Assembly: GCA_907163375.1 (NCBI GenBank)
Contig: CAJQUW010012909.1
Location: forward strand, 103,727 to 167,726
Origin: Prostheceraeus crozeri
Lineage: Eukaryota; Platyhelminthes; Polycladida; Euryleptidae
DNA length: 64,000 nucleotides
Direction of reading: 5' to 3'
How positions within the stretch are numbered: the first letter of the stretch is position 1; the number at the start of each line of letters is the position of its first letter. Positions 40,645-50,604 of this stretch are shown here, one piece after another. The notes under the pieces are model-generated. The model was not told the DNA's origin and made no database searches. It saw only the letters and a program-made list of their open reading frames with translations. The position numbers were made by a program, and so were the translations under genes.

Positions 40645-41280
40645 TTACTGTAGTTGATCATCATCAACATGGACATCATTTTTATAGGTTATGGAGACAA
40701 GATAGGGATTCAACGTAAACAACCTTCCGTCCCTGCGCGGACCCATGTAGATGGTTTGAATTTTAATTTCGAAGGAGTAGAATCCTTTTCCCAAAATGAG
40801 GAGAGGTTTGCAATTGAGTAAGTCGAATTCGCTGCCCTTCTTTTCATGGATGATGAGACAGTGTCTATCCATATGAACATACATGTATCTTCTTTACATG
40901 ATGGGAACTTGTGGCCGCTTCCCATTGTGTCGAACAATTTCTTTCGGAATGGTGAGATTTTCTTTCAGGAATGTTTCAAGAGTAGTGAATTGTAACCGTG
41001 TCCAATAGTCTAACGGCACACACACGGCGAGTCCATACTTTGTTGAAATATCCTTTAGATAATCCATTCGATGACTTGGAGTTTTTATGGTCACGACTTC
41101 TCCATGATGAGTTATCTTTTGATTGAAAGCATTTTTACCCGATGTTAAAGTAAGGGAGTTCAGTGTACCCAGTGCGAGAGCAGAGGAGTTGATGGCTTCG
41201 AGCAACTGCATGGTTAGCGCAAGGACGGAAATGATTGCCATGAGCTCAGTCGTCCGTTTTATAACCAGACCTAGCTCCAA
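40645..41280 (-). pseudogene. Family-2 protein, paralogue a (one in-frame TAA)
   Basis: A single minus-strand frame is interrupted only by TAA at 40894-40896. The upstream part (likely start at ~41241, MAIISVLALTM, just after a TTATAAAAC TATA-like box) contains VVTIKTPSHRMDYLKDIST and CVPLDYWTRLQ. The downstream part has CLIIHEKKGSEF and GKGFYSFEIKIQTIYMGP...DGRLFTLNPYLVSI. Paralogue b (42961-43688) has the same order, so the two parts belong to one protein of about 200 residues. The N-terminus is hydrophobic and could be a signal or anchor. No family recognised. Confidence 0.5.
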
Positions 41281-41379
41281 TCACATGCGTTTCCCTTTTC
41301 ACATTTTCCCTGTCTTTGTTGCGTGACAAAGAGTTATCACACGTGAACTTTTGACTGCGTGGGTGGAAACCTTTCCTAT

Positions 41380-41620
41380 GACTGACTGCCCTCTTACAAA
41401 GTCGTTCTAGTCCTCACAAAGACTTTAGTGACGCACCCCTTCTAGCGAACAAAGACGCATTCATTTATCTAACAAAGAGCCTGATAGTAATGCACAAAGC
41501 GCAATGACTCATTTTGTGATGCGCCCCTTTTCTCGAACAAAGACGCATTCATTCTTCTAACAAAGCGCAATGACTCATGTTGCTCTATACACCATTACAA
41601 AATACTCAGTGAAAAGAAAT
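41380..41620. repeat. Short tandem repeats in a promoter-size gap
   Basis: GACGCACCCCTT-CT-GCGAACAAAGACGCATTCATT occurs twice and ACAAAGCGCAATGACTCAT twice between family-1b and family-2a. This may be a regulatory region. It is repeated in copy B. Confidence 0.6.
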
Positions 41621-41631
41621 CCTTATTGCAT

Positions 41632-42078
41632 CTACACAACATGTCGACCATCAAACAAAGTCGTGGATGTAAACACACTCAGTTGAGTCATGATATGTTT
41701 AACAACGTATGCATTTCCTTCCATCGCCTCTGCTATTCTCTCCATAATTTTCTCCATATGACGTACATAAAATTGATCACTAAGAGTAATCCATTCTGTG
41801 CAATAAGATCCAAAACGAAGTGGTTTTTGCAAATCTTTCAACTCTATATAAGCAACGAGTCTACCCTTCACATCTTGAGGTTGTAAACTCTCTATCAATC
41901 TTTTGAAGAGAGGAAGGCTTTCAGTTACCACTACTTTCATATCATTCATCTTCATTTTAAATGTAAGTTTCCAATCTTGTAAAAATCCATCCAATCCTTG
42001 TTGATCAAGTGTCAAATGACACATGTGGTTACTTAGTGCACGATGCGCCATCCTAAACGTTGTGACTATAGATTTCAT
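41632..42078 (-). CDS. Family-1 protein, paralogue b (copy A)
   Basis: 148 residues. LTLDQQGLDGFLQDWKLTFKMK, VKGRLVAYIEL, then YCTEWITLSDQFYVRHMEKIMERI and HIMTQLSVFTS follow the same order as paralogues a and c (FYxRHMxKIxxR shared). An internal ATG at ~42051 (MAHRALSNHMCH) may be the true start. Intact here and in copy B. Confidence 0.6.
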   Translation of the reverse strand: MKSIVTTFRMAHRALSNHMCHLTLDQQGLDGFLQDWKLTFKMKMNDMKVVVTESLPLFKRLIESLQPQDVKGRLVAYIELKDLQKPLRFGSYCTEWITLSDQFYVRHMEKIMERIAEAMEGNAYVVKHIMTQLSVFTSTTLFDGRHVV

Positions 42079-42223
42079 ATTGCTTCAATGACTTCCACTA
42101 TGAATAAAACAGAAATAAAATCATGTTCCACTGTAAGTTTATTCAACATCAGTCAAAATTCACAAGTACAGAATACACTTCATGAAATGATCGTCACTCA
42201 TTCACAAGGAGTAAAAACATGTT

Positions 42224-42789
42224 TTACATATACCCATGCTGTTGACAATAATATAGATACAGTTCATAAACGTCATGGAGACTGCAATGCCAGCGTGAAG
42301 AGAGCTTTGCAATGTAGGTGGCTTTATTTCTAGTATTACAATGGGATGGTGGTCTGTAAACGTGATGTCTCTCACCGAAACATACAGCCATATCAAAAAT
42401 CATTTCATCTCTAAACTTCTTTTGATCACAATGCATATGATAGTCTTGTCTTACACGATCTACCCAACATGGTAAATATAAATTATCAATGTGCAACTGA
42501 AGTGTTGCTGCTTCTCGTTCAGAATCATTTCCTAATATTTTAACAATATGAAAACCTGACAGCCACCGTTTGAAATCACTTATCAAATACGTTTAATTTA
42601 CAAATCCAATATGAATCAAAATAGAAGGATCAAGTCCATGCACATGACGTCGTGACCATTCGTCTTTGTGTGGAGGTGAGTAGGCAAATCTATGATATAC
42701 ACTAACAACAGTTTGATCACTTTCCCTCATTACAATAGCACTCAACTCCTGCATGGGTGTCCCCTCACTGTCTATGAGGATGACAACCT
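42224..42789 (-). pseudogene. DEDDh-type 3'-5' exonuclease, one in-frame TAA (copy A)
   Basis: One minus-strand frame begins after a TTTTTGATATTGTAG acceptor-like site and reads VVILIDSEGTPMQEL (ExoI-type D-x-E), passes a TAA at 42593-42595, then FKRWLSGFHIVKILGNDSERE (ExoII-like) and finally WHCSLHDVYELYLYY, a good ExoIII H-x-x-x-x-D. This order is that of DnaQ/DEDDh exonucleases. Such an enzyme could proofread or trim replication ends. Start exon not identified. In copy B a 4-bp deletion at ~47335 shifts the frame before HCSLHD, destroying the last motif. Confidence 0.55.
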
Positions 42790-42809
42790 ACAATATCAAA
42801 AAGACTTAA

Positions 42810-42965
42810 TTACAAGATAATACATTGAGCAGGAACTTTACAAGGATGTCTGTCCTTTACATAACAAAAGATATATACAACATGATTACAGTGTTTTAAT
42901 TGAACATAACGCACAAGACCGCGTTTTCCACATTCACTACATACCAACTGATTACAATACTTAAG
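42810..42965 (-). other. Cys/His-rich short frame
   Basis: About 50 codons (NQLVCSECGKRGLVRY ... KHCNHVVYIFCYVKDRHPCKV) immediately upstream of the exonuclease exon look zinc-ribbon-like. It could be an upstream exon, but no splice choice I tried keeps frame with the exonuclease. Confidence 0.3.
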
Positions 42966-43688
42966 ATTTCTCTTTGACGATAACACCATCTTTCTTTGAT
43001 GCGCGACGACGTTTAGGTTTGGTGACAGGTTCTTGACACTCTTTGACACAAGAATCAATGACTTTCTCAATGTGATCAAGACCTGTTAACTCAGGTTGAT
43101 GATGAATTTGAGCAATGCGCAAATTGAGAGAAATCAAATTACCGTCAGATTGATGAAGTCTCACATAAGCAGCAGGCACCTCAATCTGAAAGGAATAAAG
43201 GCCTGCACCTAGCGATGACAATTCTGTTTCAACTGACTGTTCAACTGTCACTCCTGAAGTGACTTTACAATACTTGCTTTGCAAAATATAGCAGCGAGTG
43301 CCGCGATACAAAGGTTTATAATAAGAAGTTTTCTTTTCTGGCCACAACTGTAATAGTTCAGTAGGAATAAGAGCCTTTGCCTCACAACGTCTTCTAAAAT
43401 GTCAAGCTGCTGACGCAACCAATTATTAATAGGTATACTCAGGTTTTGACCGCAACGATTTACTTGCGTATCCACTTTTGGTAAGTATACCGCTGGCGTT
43501 TGAAGATAGAGTCGAACACCGTTGTAGCGCACTTGTTGTTTGTAGGTAGGATAGCCGTGAATTACCCTTTCAATTTTCGGATTCCACAGCTCGAGATGTT
43601 GAGGATTCAGTGATGCAGCAGTTGGAGTAGGATTCATGGCCATGGCAGTCTGTAACGACAGAATACCACTAAGTACATTCATGATCAT
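42961..43688 (-). pseudogene. Family-2 protein, paralogue b (frameshifted, copy A)
   Basis: The upstream frame (43688-43390) has VRLYLQTPAVYLPKVDTQV and SIPINNWLRQQLDIL; the downstream frame (~43405-42961) has HFRRRCEAKALIPTELLQLWPEK, GAGLYSFQIEVPAAYVR and DGNLISLNLRIAQI, then a basic tail (KPKRRRASKKDG). A shift near 43400 separates them and is the same in copy B. It aligns with paralogue a in order. The basic tail could bind nucleic acid or be a nuclear signal. Confidence 0.5.
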
Positions 43689-43976
43689 CAGAGAAAAGAA
43701 AATTGTTAGCTTAGCAGCACAGAAATAAACTGTTTATCTGAAGTTCGCTAGAATGGAAATTGACTCAAGGTCGCGGCACATCCGGGGGAACTAAGTTGGG
43801 GCATGAAGAACCAATTAAAAGTTTCGATTTACTCATGTGACTGCTTCTAACCCAATGATACAGACGTTGGTAGGTGCATCTAAGTAAAAATGCGTGCGAT
43901 TTATGTGCCATACTATTGTGCATTGCATGTAGCTTAATTTCCATTCTAGAGGTTTTATTGTTGTCAATTTCTATGC

Positions 43977-45080
43977 AGGAGGATGACTGTCAAAGACCGC
44001 ATTAAAGTTGTTTTTCTGATGGCAAAGTTTGATTCAGAAATGAATCAATCAAAAGTTTGATTAGAAATGAAGGGTTATCGAGCATTCCGACTCATAAGAC
44101 CATGGGATCAATCTTCAACAAGTTGAAGGAGACTTGTTCACTTTTGGACGCATCCCGATGTGGGAGACCTCGCCACTCTGACGACAAGATCGACGAAGAA
44201 GATCCTTCTACGTCGATCCATCAAGCAGCTGCAATTGCTGAGACTTCCTTCTCTATGGTTCGGATTGTGTTGCGGGACGATTTGAAGATGAAGCCGTATA
44301 AACTTTCTTTTTGTCAGCAACTGTTCGCCGATGATAAAACCTCGAGAGTAACCATGTTCAGTGAATTCCAACAACGGATTGCCGCCGATGAGGATTTTTT
44401 GAACAGACTATGTTTCTCTGACGAGGGTGCGTTCCATCTAAGTGGACGAGTCAACCGTCATGATTGTGTGATATGGGATTCGAGCAATCCTCATGCTATT
44501 CAACAAGTACCGATCAAGTCTCCCGGAATTACCGTCTGGTGCGGTTTGTTCTGTAATGAAGTCATAGGCCCTTTCTTTTTTGATTCGACCTTGACCTCCA
44601 AGTCCTACTACGCAATGTTGATGGACTTCTTCTTCCCTCAACTGAAGAGTAGAAGAAAATTTTCTACGATCATCTGTCAGCAGGCTGGAACCCATCCCCA
44701 TTGGTCCCTCGAGGTGAGATCTCTATTGCACCAAAAGTTCCCGGGAAGGTGGATCGGAAGAGACGGTCCATTCCACTGGGCTGCTCTCAGTCCCGATTTG
44801 AATCCTCTTGACTTTTACTTTGGGGAACTGTCAAAAAAATACCCTTGGAGTTTGGTGAACGACGCCATTAACAGAGCTGAAAATGAAAGTCCTGCGATTT
44901 AATAGATCAAGTCATTTGAAAATTATATCTCCTTCATTCTCAAGTACAACAGGAACGATCCGAATGTACATGGGAAAGTTATCCAACCAATTACAAATAC
45001 CTTAATAATTGCAAATTCCGTGCTACTTACCGACAACCCAAATCTCTGTTATCCATTCTATCCAAAAATAACCGCAGGTC
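43977..45080 (+). mobile_element. Tc1/mariner-type transposase fragment at the duplication junction
   Basis: The coding region starts at 43983 (MTVKDRIKVVFLMAKF) and continues after a frameshift at ~44057 to 44902. Visible are the HTH-like SIPTHKTMGSIFNKLKET and GRPR, the first catalytic Asp in FSDEGAFHL, QQAGTHPH where QQDGAPPH is usual (the second Asp is replaced by Ala), and FPGRWIGR...SPDLNPLDFYF. This is the mariner/Tc1 superfamily. With the frameshift and the lost Asp it is dead. No terminal inverted repeats or TA duplication are seen at its edges. Confidence 0.85.
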
Positions 45081-45509
45081 ATGCGAATGACCAACATTTG
45101 TCGACGACCGCGATGATACACTGAATCGGGAAGATGGATGTGCAACTGTTCTAAATCGATGTCCCCTCTGAGATTCATTTCGCGCATGGCGTTGATGATG
45201 CGGATGGGGAGCATGACTCACAAGTGACATGAGGGTTGAGTGAACTTCCCTTTTATACCTTTCCCATGAGGGCTTTGGAATCACGATGTAGCAGTGATCA
45301 TTATGTAGAATCATCTCTTGAATGCGAATAAATACAATGCCTTCTCCTACGTTAATGATACGGCAAGAGTTGGATAGGATTGCGCGATGCAACCTTCGTA
45401 GTTGAAAGCGTTCTAGAGTTATCTGAAGTTGTCGCTTCATATCATGAAATGTAGCACACTGACTTTTCCATGATACATAGAGGCATGCTGATAATTTCCA
45501 CATGATCAT
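45081..45509 (-). pseudogene. Truncated second TBP-like gene
   Basis: Same N-terminus as 40487-39654 but with a one-base insertion at ~45199 that shifts frame and with the duplication edge cutting off the rest. Both TBP repeats are therefore lost. Confidence 0.85.
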
Positions 45510-45666
45510 GATTCAAACCTGAGTGAAGAATGTAATGCCTAAGAAAGAAGGAGAGAGTCATGTTCATGTGTGGCATGGTGAGTGTACATTTTCTTTCTTG
45601 ATAAGGTGGCCGTTAAGGCCGTGGTCTCATAAAGCCCGATGGTGCGTTCTCAGTGTGTGGAGAGTG

Positions 45667-46302
45667 TTACTGTAGTTGATCATCATCAACATGGACATCA
45701 TTTTTATAGGTTATGGAGACAAGATAGGGATTCAACGTAAACAACCTTCCGTCCCTGCGCGGACCCATGTAGATGGTTTGAATTTTAATTTCGAAGGAGT
45801 AGAATCCTTTTCCCAAAATGAGGAGAGGTTTGCAATTGAGTAAGTCGAATTCGCTGCCCTTCTTTTCATGGATGATGAGACAGTGTCTATCCATATGAAC
45901 ATACATGTATCTTCTTTACATGATGGGAACTTGTGGCCGCTTCCCATTGTGTCGAACAATTTCTTTCGGAATGGTGAGATTTTCTTTCAGGAATGTTTCA
46001 AGAGTAGTGAATTGTAACCGTGTCCAATAGTCTAACGGCACACACACGGCGAGTCCATACTTTGTTGAAATATCCTTTAGATAATCCATTCGATGACTTG
46101 GAGTTTTTATGGTCACGACTTCTCCATGATGAGTTATCTTTTGATTGAAAGCATTTTTACCCGATGTTAAAGTAAGGGAGTTCAGTGTACCCAGTGCGAG
46201 AGCAGAGGAGTTGATGGCTTCGAGCAACTGCATGGTTAGCGCAAGGACGGAAATGATTGCCATGAGCTCAGTCGTCCGTTTTATAACCAGACCTAGCTCC
46301 AA
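45667..46302 (-). pseudogene. Family-2 paralogue a, copy B
   Basis: Identical in the visible translation to copy A, including the in-frame TAA (45916-45918), so the stop predates the duplication. Confidence 0.5.
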
Positions 46303-46653
46303 TCACATGCGTTTCCCTTTTCACATTTTCCCTGTCTTTGTTGCGTGACAAAGAGTTATCACACGTGAACTTTTGACTGCGTGGGTGGAAACCTTTCCTA
46401 TGAGTGACTGCCCTCTTACAAAGTCGTTCTAGTCCTCACAAAGACTTTAGTGACGCACCCCTTCTAGCGAACAAAGACGCATTCATTTATCTAACAAAGA
46501 GCCTGATAGTAATGCACAAAGCGCAATGACTCATTTTGTGATGCGCCCCTTTTCTCGAACAAAGACCCATTCATTCTTCTAACAAAGCGCAATGACTCAT
46601 GTTGCTCTATACACCATTACAAAATACTCAGTGAAAAGAAATCCTTGTTGCAT

Positions 46654-47100
46654 CTACACAACATGTCGACCATCAAACAAAGTCGTGGATGTAAACACAC
46701 TCAGTTGAGTCATGATATGTTTAACAAAGTATGCATTTCCTTCCATCGCCTCTGCTATTCTCTCCATAATTTTCTCCATATGACGTACATAAAATTGATC
46801 ACTAAGAGTAATCCATTCTGTGCAATAAGATCCAAAACGAAGTGGTTTTTGCAAATCTTTCAACTCTATATAAGCAACGAGTCTACCCTTCACATCTTGA
46901 GGTTGTAAACTCTCTATCAATCTTTTGAAGAGAGGAAGGCTTTCAGTTACCACTACTTTCATATCATTCATCTTCATTTTAAATGTAAGTTTCCAATCTT
47001 GTAAAAATCCATCCAATCCTTGTTGATCAAGTGTCAAATGACACATGTGGTTACTTAGTGCACGATGCGCCATCCTAAACGTTGTGACTATAGATTTCAT
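46654..47100 (-). CDS. Family-1 paralogue b, copy B
   Basis: 148 codons open; one visible residue differs from copy A (NAYFV versus NAYVV). Confidence 0.6.
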   Translation of the reverse strand: MKSIVTTFRMAHRALSNHMCHLTLDQQGLDGFLQDWKLTFKMKMNDMKVVVTESLPLFKRLIESLQPQDVKGRLVAYIELKDLQKPLRFGSYCTEWITLSDQFYVRHMEKIMERIAEAMEGNAYFVKHIMTQLSVFTSTTLFDGRHVV

Positions 47101-47223
47101 ATTGCTTCAATGACTTCCACTATGAATAAAACAGAAATAAAATCATGTTCCACTGTAAGTTTATTCAACATCAGTCAAAATTCACAAGTACAGAATACAC
47201 TTCATGAAATGATCATCACTCAT

Positions 47224-47807
47224 TCACAAGGAGTAAAAACATGTTTTACATATACCCATGCTGTTGACAATAATATAGATACAGTTCATAAACGTCATGG
47301 AGACTGCAATGCCAGCGTGAAGAGAGCTTTGCAATGTGGCTTTATTTCTAGTATTACAATGGGATGGTGGTCTGTAAACGTGATGTCTCTCACCGAAACA
47401 TACAGCCATATCAAAAATCATTTCATCTCTAAACTTCTTTTGATCACAATGCATATGATAGTCTTGTCTTACACGATCTACCCAACATGGTAAATATAAA
47501 TTATCAATGTGCAACTGAAGTGTTGCTGCTTCTCGTTCAGAATCATTTCCTAATATTTTAACAATATGAAAACCTGACAGCCACCGTTTGAAATCACTTA
47601 TCAAATACGTTTAATTTACAAATCCAATATGAATCAAAATAGAAGGATCAAGTCCATGCACATGACGTCGTGACCATTCGTCTTTGTGTGGAGGACAGTA
47701 GGCAAATCTATGATATACACTAACAACAGTTTGATCACTTTCCCTCATTACAATAGCACTCAACTCCTGCATGGGTGTCCCCTCGCTGTCTATGAGGATG
47801 ACAACCT
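47224..47807 (-). pseudogene. DEDDh-type exonuclease, copy B (frameshifted)
   Basis: As copy A with the same in-frame TAA, plus a 4-bp deletion at ~47335 that removes the ExoIII H/D motif from frame. Confidence 0.55.
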
Positions 47808-47978
47808 ACAATATCAAAAAGACTTAATTACAAGATAATACATTGAGCAGGAACTTTACAAGGATGTCTGTCCTTTACATAACAAAAGATATATACAACA
47901 TGATTACAGTGTTTTAATTGAACATAACGCACAAGACCGCGTTTTCCACATTCACTACATACCAACTGATTACAATAC

Positions 47979-48706
47979 TTAAGATTTCTCTTTGACGATA
48001 ACACCATCTTTCTTTGATGCGCGACGACGTTTAGGTTTGGTGACAGGTTCTTGACACTCTTTGACACAAGAATCAATGACTTTCTCAATGTGATCAAGAC
48101 CTGTTAACTCAGGTTGATGATGAATTTGAGCAATGCGCAAATTGAGAGAAATCAAATTACCGTCAGATTGATGAGGTCTCACATAAGCAGCAGGCACCTC
48201 AATCTGAAAGGAATAAAGGCCTGCACCTAGCGATGACAATTCTGTTTCAACTGACTGTTCAACTGTCACTCCTGAAGTGACTTTACAATACTTGCTTTGC
48301 AAAATATAGCAGCGAGTGCCGCGATACAAAGGTTTATAATAAGAAGTTTTCTTTTCTGGCCACAACTGTAATAGTTCAGTAGGAATAAGAGCCTTTGCCT
48401 CACAACGTCTTCTAAAATGTCAAGCTGCTGACGCAACCAATTATTAATAGGTATACTCAGGTTTTGACCGCAACGATTTACTTGCGTATCCACTTTTGGT
48501 AAGTATACCGCTGGCGTTTGAAGATAGAGTCGAACACCGTTGTAGCGCACTTGTTGTTTGTAGGTAGGATAGCCGTGAATTACCCTTTCAATTTTCGGAT
48601 TCCACAGCTCGAGATGTTGAGGATTCAGTGATGCAGCAGTTGGAGTAGGATTCATGGCCATGGCAGTCTGTAACGAAAGAATACCACTAAGTACATTCAT
48701 GATCAT
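47979..48706 (-). pseudogene. Family-2 paralogue b, copy B
   Basis: Same two frames and same frameshift position as copy A; one visible substitution (RLHQ to RPHQ). Confidence 0.5.
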
Positions 48707-49048
48707 CAGAGAAAAGAAAATTGTTAGCTTAGCAGCACAGAAATAAACTGTTTATCTGAAGTTCGCTAGAATGGAAATTGACTCAAGGTCGCGGCACATC
48801 CGGGAGAACTAAGTTGGGGCATGAAGAACCAATTAAAAGCTTCGATTTACTCATGTGACTGCTTCTAACCCAATGATACAGACGTTGGTAGGTGCATCTA
48901 AGTGAAAACGTGTGCGATTTATGTGCCGTTATTGTGAATTGCATGAAGCTTAATTTCCATTCTAGAGGTTTTATTGTTGTCAATTTCTATGCTTAGCAGT
49001 GACATATGAGGTGGCCCTTAAGAGGACCTTTTGGTGTGTTCGCATGAT

Positions 49049-49290
49049 TTAAAGCTTATCACCAAAGTGTAAGTCTTCGTCATCGTCCAGTAAATTAAAT
49101 GCCTTGGGCTTAGGACCCGAATTAAGTTTCAATTCCCTAAAAGATTTAAAGGTAAAGCGTCTAGGTGGTGGAGGTGGCGGCGGTGATGGTTCAACAAAAT
49201 AGGCTTGTACAATCATCGGCCACACACTCTCCTGCGTCTCTCTTCTAAAATGTTGGTAAGGTTTAGGCCACAAAGTCATGACACTCACTT
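49049..49290 (-). CDS. Family-2-related protein, paralogue c
   Basis: A minus-strand frame open from 49453; with the TATA box at 49411-49418 the first downstream ATG (~49281) gives about 77 residues beginning MTLWPKPYQHFRRE. The HFRRE...WPMIVQAYF segment resembles HFRRRCEAKALIP of paralogue b. A proline run (PPPPPPP) and an acidic end (LLDDDEDLHFGDKL) follow. It is shorter than the other paralogues. Function unknown. Confidence 0.45.
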
Positions 49291-49410
49291 GTAAATTTCG
49301 AAACAGGATTGAATCAGGCAAAATTGAGAGAGGAAGATGGTTTGAGCAAGTGACACACACTTTTCGAGTCAAGACAATGAAATGAAGAGAAAATGGGGAG
49401 ACGTCTGCTT

Positions 49411-49418
49411 TTATAGTT
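49411..49418 (-). promoter_or_regulatory. TATA box (TATAAAAG, minus strand)
   Basis: Canonical TATAAAAG on the minus strand about 130 bp upstream of the ATG chosen for the family-2-related gene. An element-encoded TBP-like protein makes this notable. Confidence 0.5.
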
Positions 49419-49553
49419 TCCTGCGAATCCACATTTGACACTATGAGAGCCAATCAGAGACCTCTGCTTCTCCCCTAACTTCGTTGCGGCAGGGAAAGGG
49501 AGACACGCGGACGACTGACTCATGATTGCTTTTCCCAAATCTTGTAGTCAAAT

Positions 49554-49976
49554 CTAGTGTAGCACATTGAGTTGAATATGAATGTGTTTTATGCGACATA
49601 GGAGCAAGTTGGATCCATGCTCTTGAAATGAATCTAGTCGAGATGCAATTTTCGCCATGTGTCGCTGATAGAAATCTTTTGGATCATGTGCCGTGTCTGC
49701 AGAATAGGATGCAAAATGAAACACTACACGTTCACCTGCATGTTCATCAGTTACTTTCTCAAATTCAATCTCTGCAACTAATCATCCATTCACATTTTTA
49801 TTCATCAAACTGTCCATGAGCTGTTGGAAAACGAAGCAACCTTTAGCGATAGCAAATTCTAAGTCTGCCTTTTCCTGATGAAATGAGATGATGTAGTCCC
49901 TAATCACACCTCGAAGACTTTGTCGATGAAAACGTAGTGAACAAAATTAATTCGTAAACTCTACTGCGTCGGTCAT
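49554..49976 (-). pseudogene. Family-1 protein, paralogue c (two in-frame stops)
   Basis: One frame of 140 codons from ATG 49976 (MTDAVEFTN) to TAG at 49554 with an early TAA and a central TGA. Between them are SLRFHRQSLRGVIRDYIISFHQ, LVAEIEFEKVT, FYQRHMAKIASRLDSF and NLLLCRIKHIHIQL, in the same order as paralogues a and b. This is a clear but decayed third member. Confidence 0.65.
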
Positions 49977-50029
49977 CTTTCTTCCTATCACTTCGGAGAC
50001 ATAGCATGAATGACATTCAGGTGTAAAAT

Positions 50030-50604
50030 GTCACGCTGATTCCAAATCTGGTGTCCGTTTTCCCATCCGAGGCTTCGTTCACCCGCTAGAGCCATTTTCG
50101 TAAAAATTCTAACTCTGGCGTTCTCCTCTCTAAACCAGAAAGATAGGGCCAAACTGTGCTTTCCACTGCATTTTTCTCACTCTTAGCTTTCAAATGAGCT
50201 ATTGCACGACTATCTACGATCTCTAGAACCAAAGTTGGAAGTCTCGTCCAGAGGGGGGGGGGACGTCCCAAAATTTTTTTCTCTCCGATTGAGCTGGAAA
50301 CAACCTTCCTACCCAAAATTTCACGTCGACTCCGAATCTGCCCTCCGTTTTCCCATCCGAGCCCTCCTTTATGCCGAAAAACGACCTTTCTCATCCCAAA
50401 ACGACCAAAACCCACCTTTTTCTAACTATTGCAGTTTTCAGAGATTCCTACCCTTGCCTCACAGGAAAACTCCTCCTTCCTTCCTTCCAGAGGGGGGGGG
50501 GCAGGGAACGGTTTCCTCCTCTCGAACCCATCCTTCCATCACATCCTTGGCCACCTCTCTTCCTTCCTTCCAGAGGGGGGGGGCTGAGTCAGCATGATGA
50601 CTCA
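50030..50604. repeat. Right terminal inverted repeat of the 22-kb element
   Basis: Reverse complement of the left end, with one unit fewer. The outermost bases (…GCTGAGTCAGCATGATGACT) match the left start exactly apart from C-tract length. Confidence 0.85.

Larger units (their letters stand above)
40060..43976. repeat. 3.9-kb direct repeat, copy A
   Basis: Nearly identical to 45081-48992 (offset 5,021 bp); the visible differences are a handful of substitutions and small indels such as a 4-bp difference at ~42313. Contains most of the TBP-like gene, both family-2 genes, family-1b and the exonuclease. Confidence 0.95.
45081..48992. repeat. 3.9-kb direct repeat, copy B
   Basis: Second copy of 40060-43976. 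It begins inside the TBP-like gene and ends at the same CAATTTCTATGC as copy A, after which the sequence is unique. Confidence 0.95.
28333..50604. mobile_element. Uncharacterised 22.3-kb TIR element with polymerase B and TBP-like gene
   Basis: The segment is bounded by inverted repeats that start AGTCATCATGCTGACTCAGC and stay aligned for at least 570 bp. Inside are a protein-primed DNA polymerase gene with zinc fingers and introns, a TBP-like gene, a DEDDh-type exonuclease, a zinc/coiled-coil protein, and two unknown families present three times each. I find no integrase, capsid or packaging ATPase like those of the Polintons in this window. No target duplication is visible. Several genes are broken by stops or frameshifts, so this copy is probably dead. 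The polymerase class is the one associated with Polinton-type elements, but the rest of the gene set is not one I recognise. Confidence 0.7.

Noticed and set aside
42570..42600. A 23-nt GT...AG mini-intron that would remove the TAA in the exonuclease frame
   Set aside because: Its removal shifts the frame and creates another stop; a 46-nt alternative also fails to keep frame.
42785..42812. A 26-nt intron joining the Cys/His-rich frame to the exonuclease
   Set aside because: Phases do not match, and the size is far below normal animal introns.
28333..50604. Target-site duplication for the 22-kb element
   Set aside because: Flanks ATTAGTAGT and CATCGTTCC do not match at any length of 3-8 bp tried.
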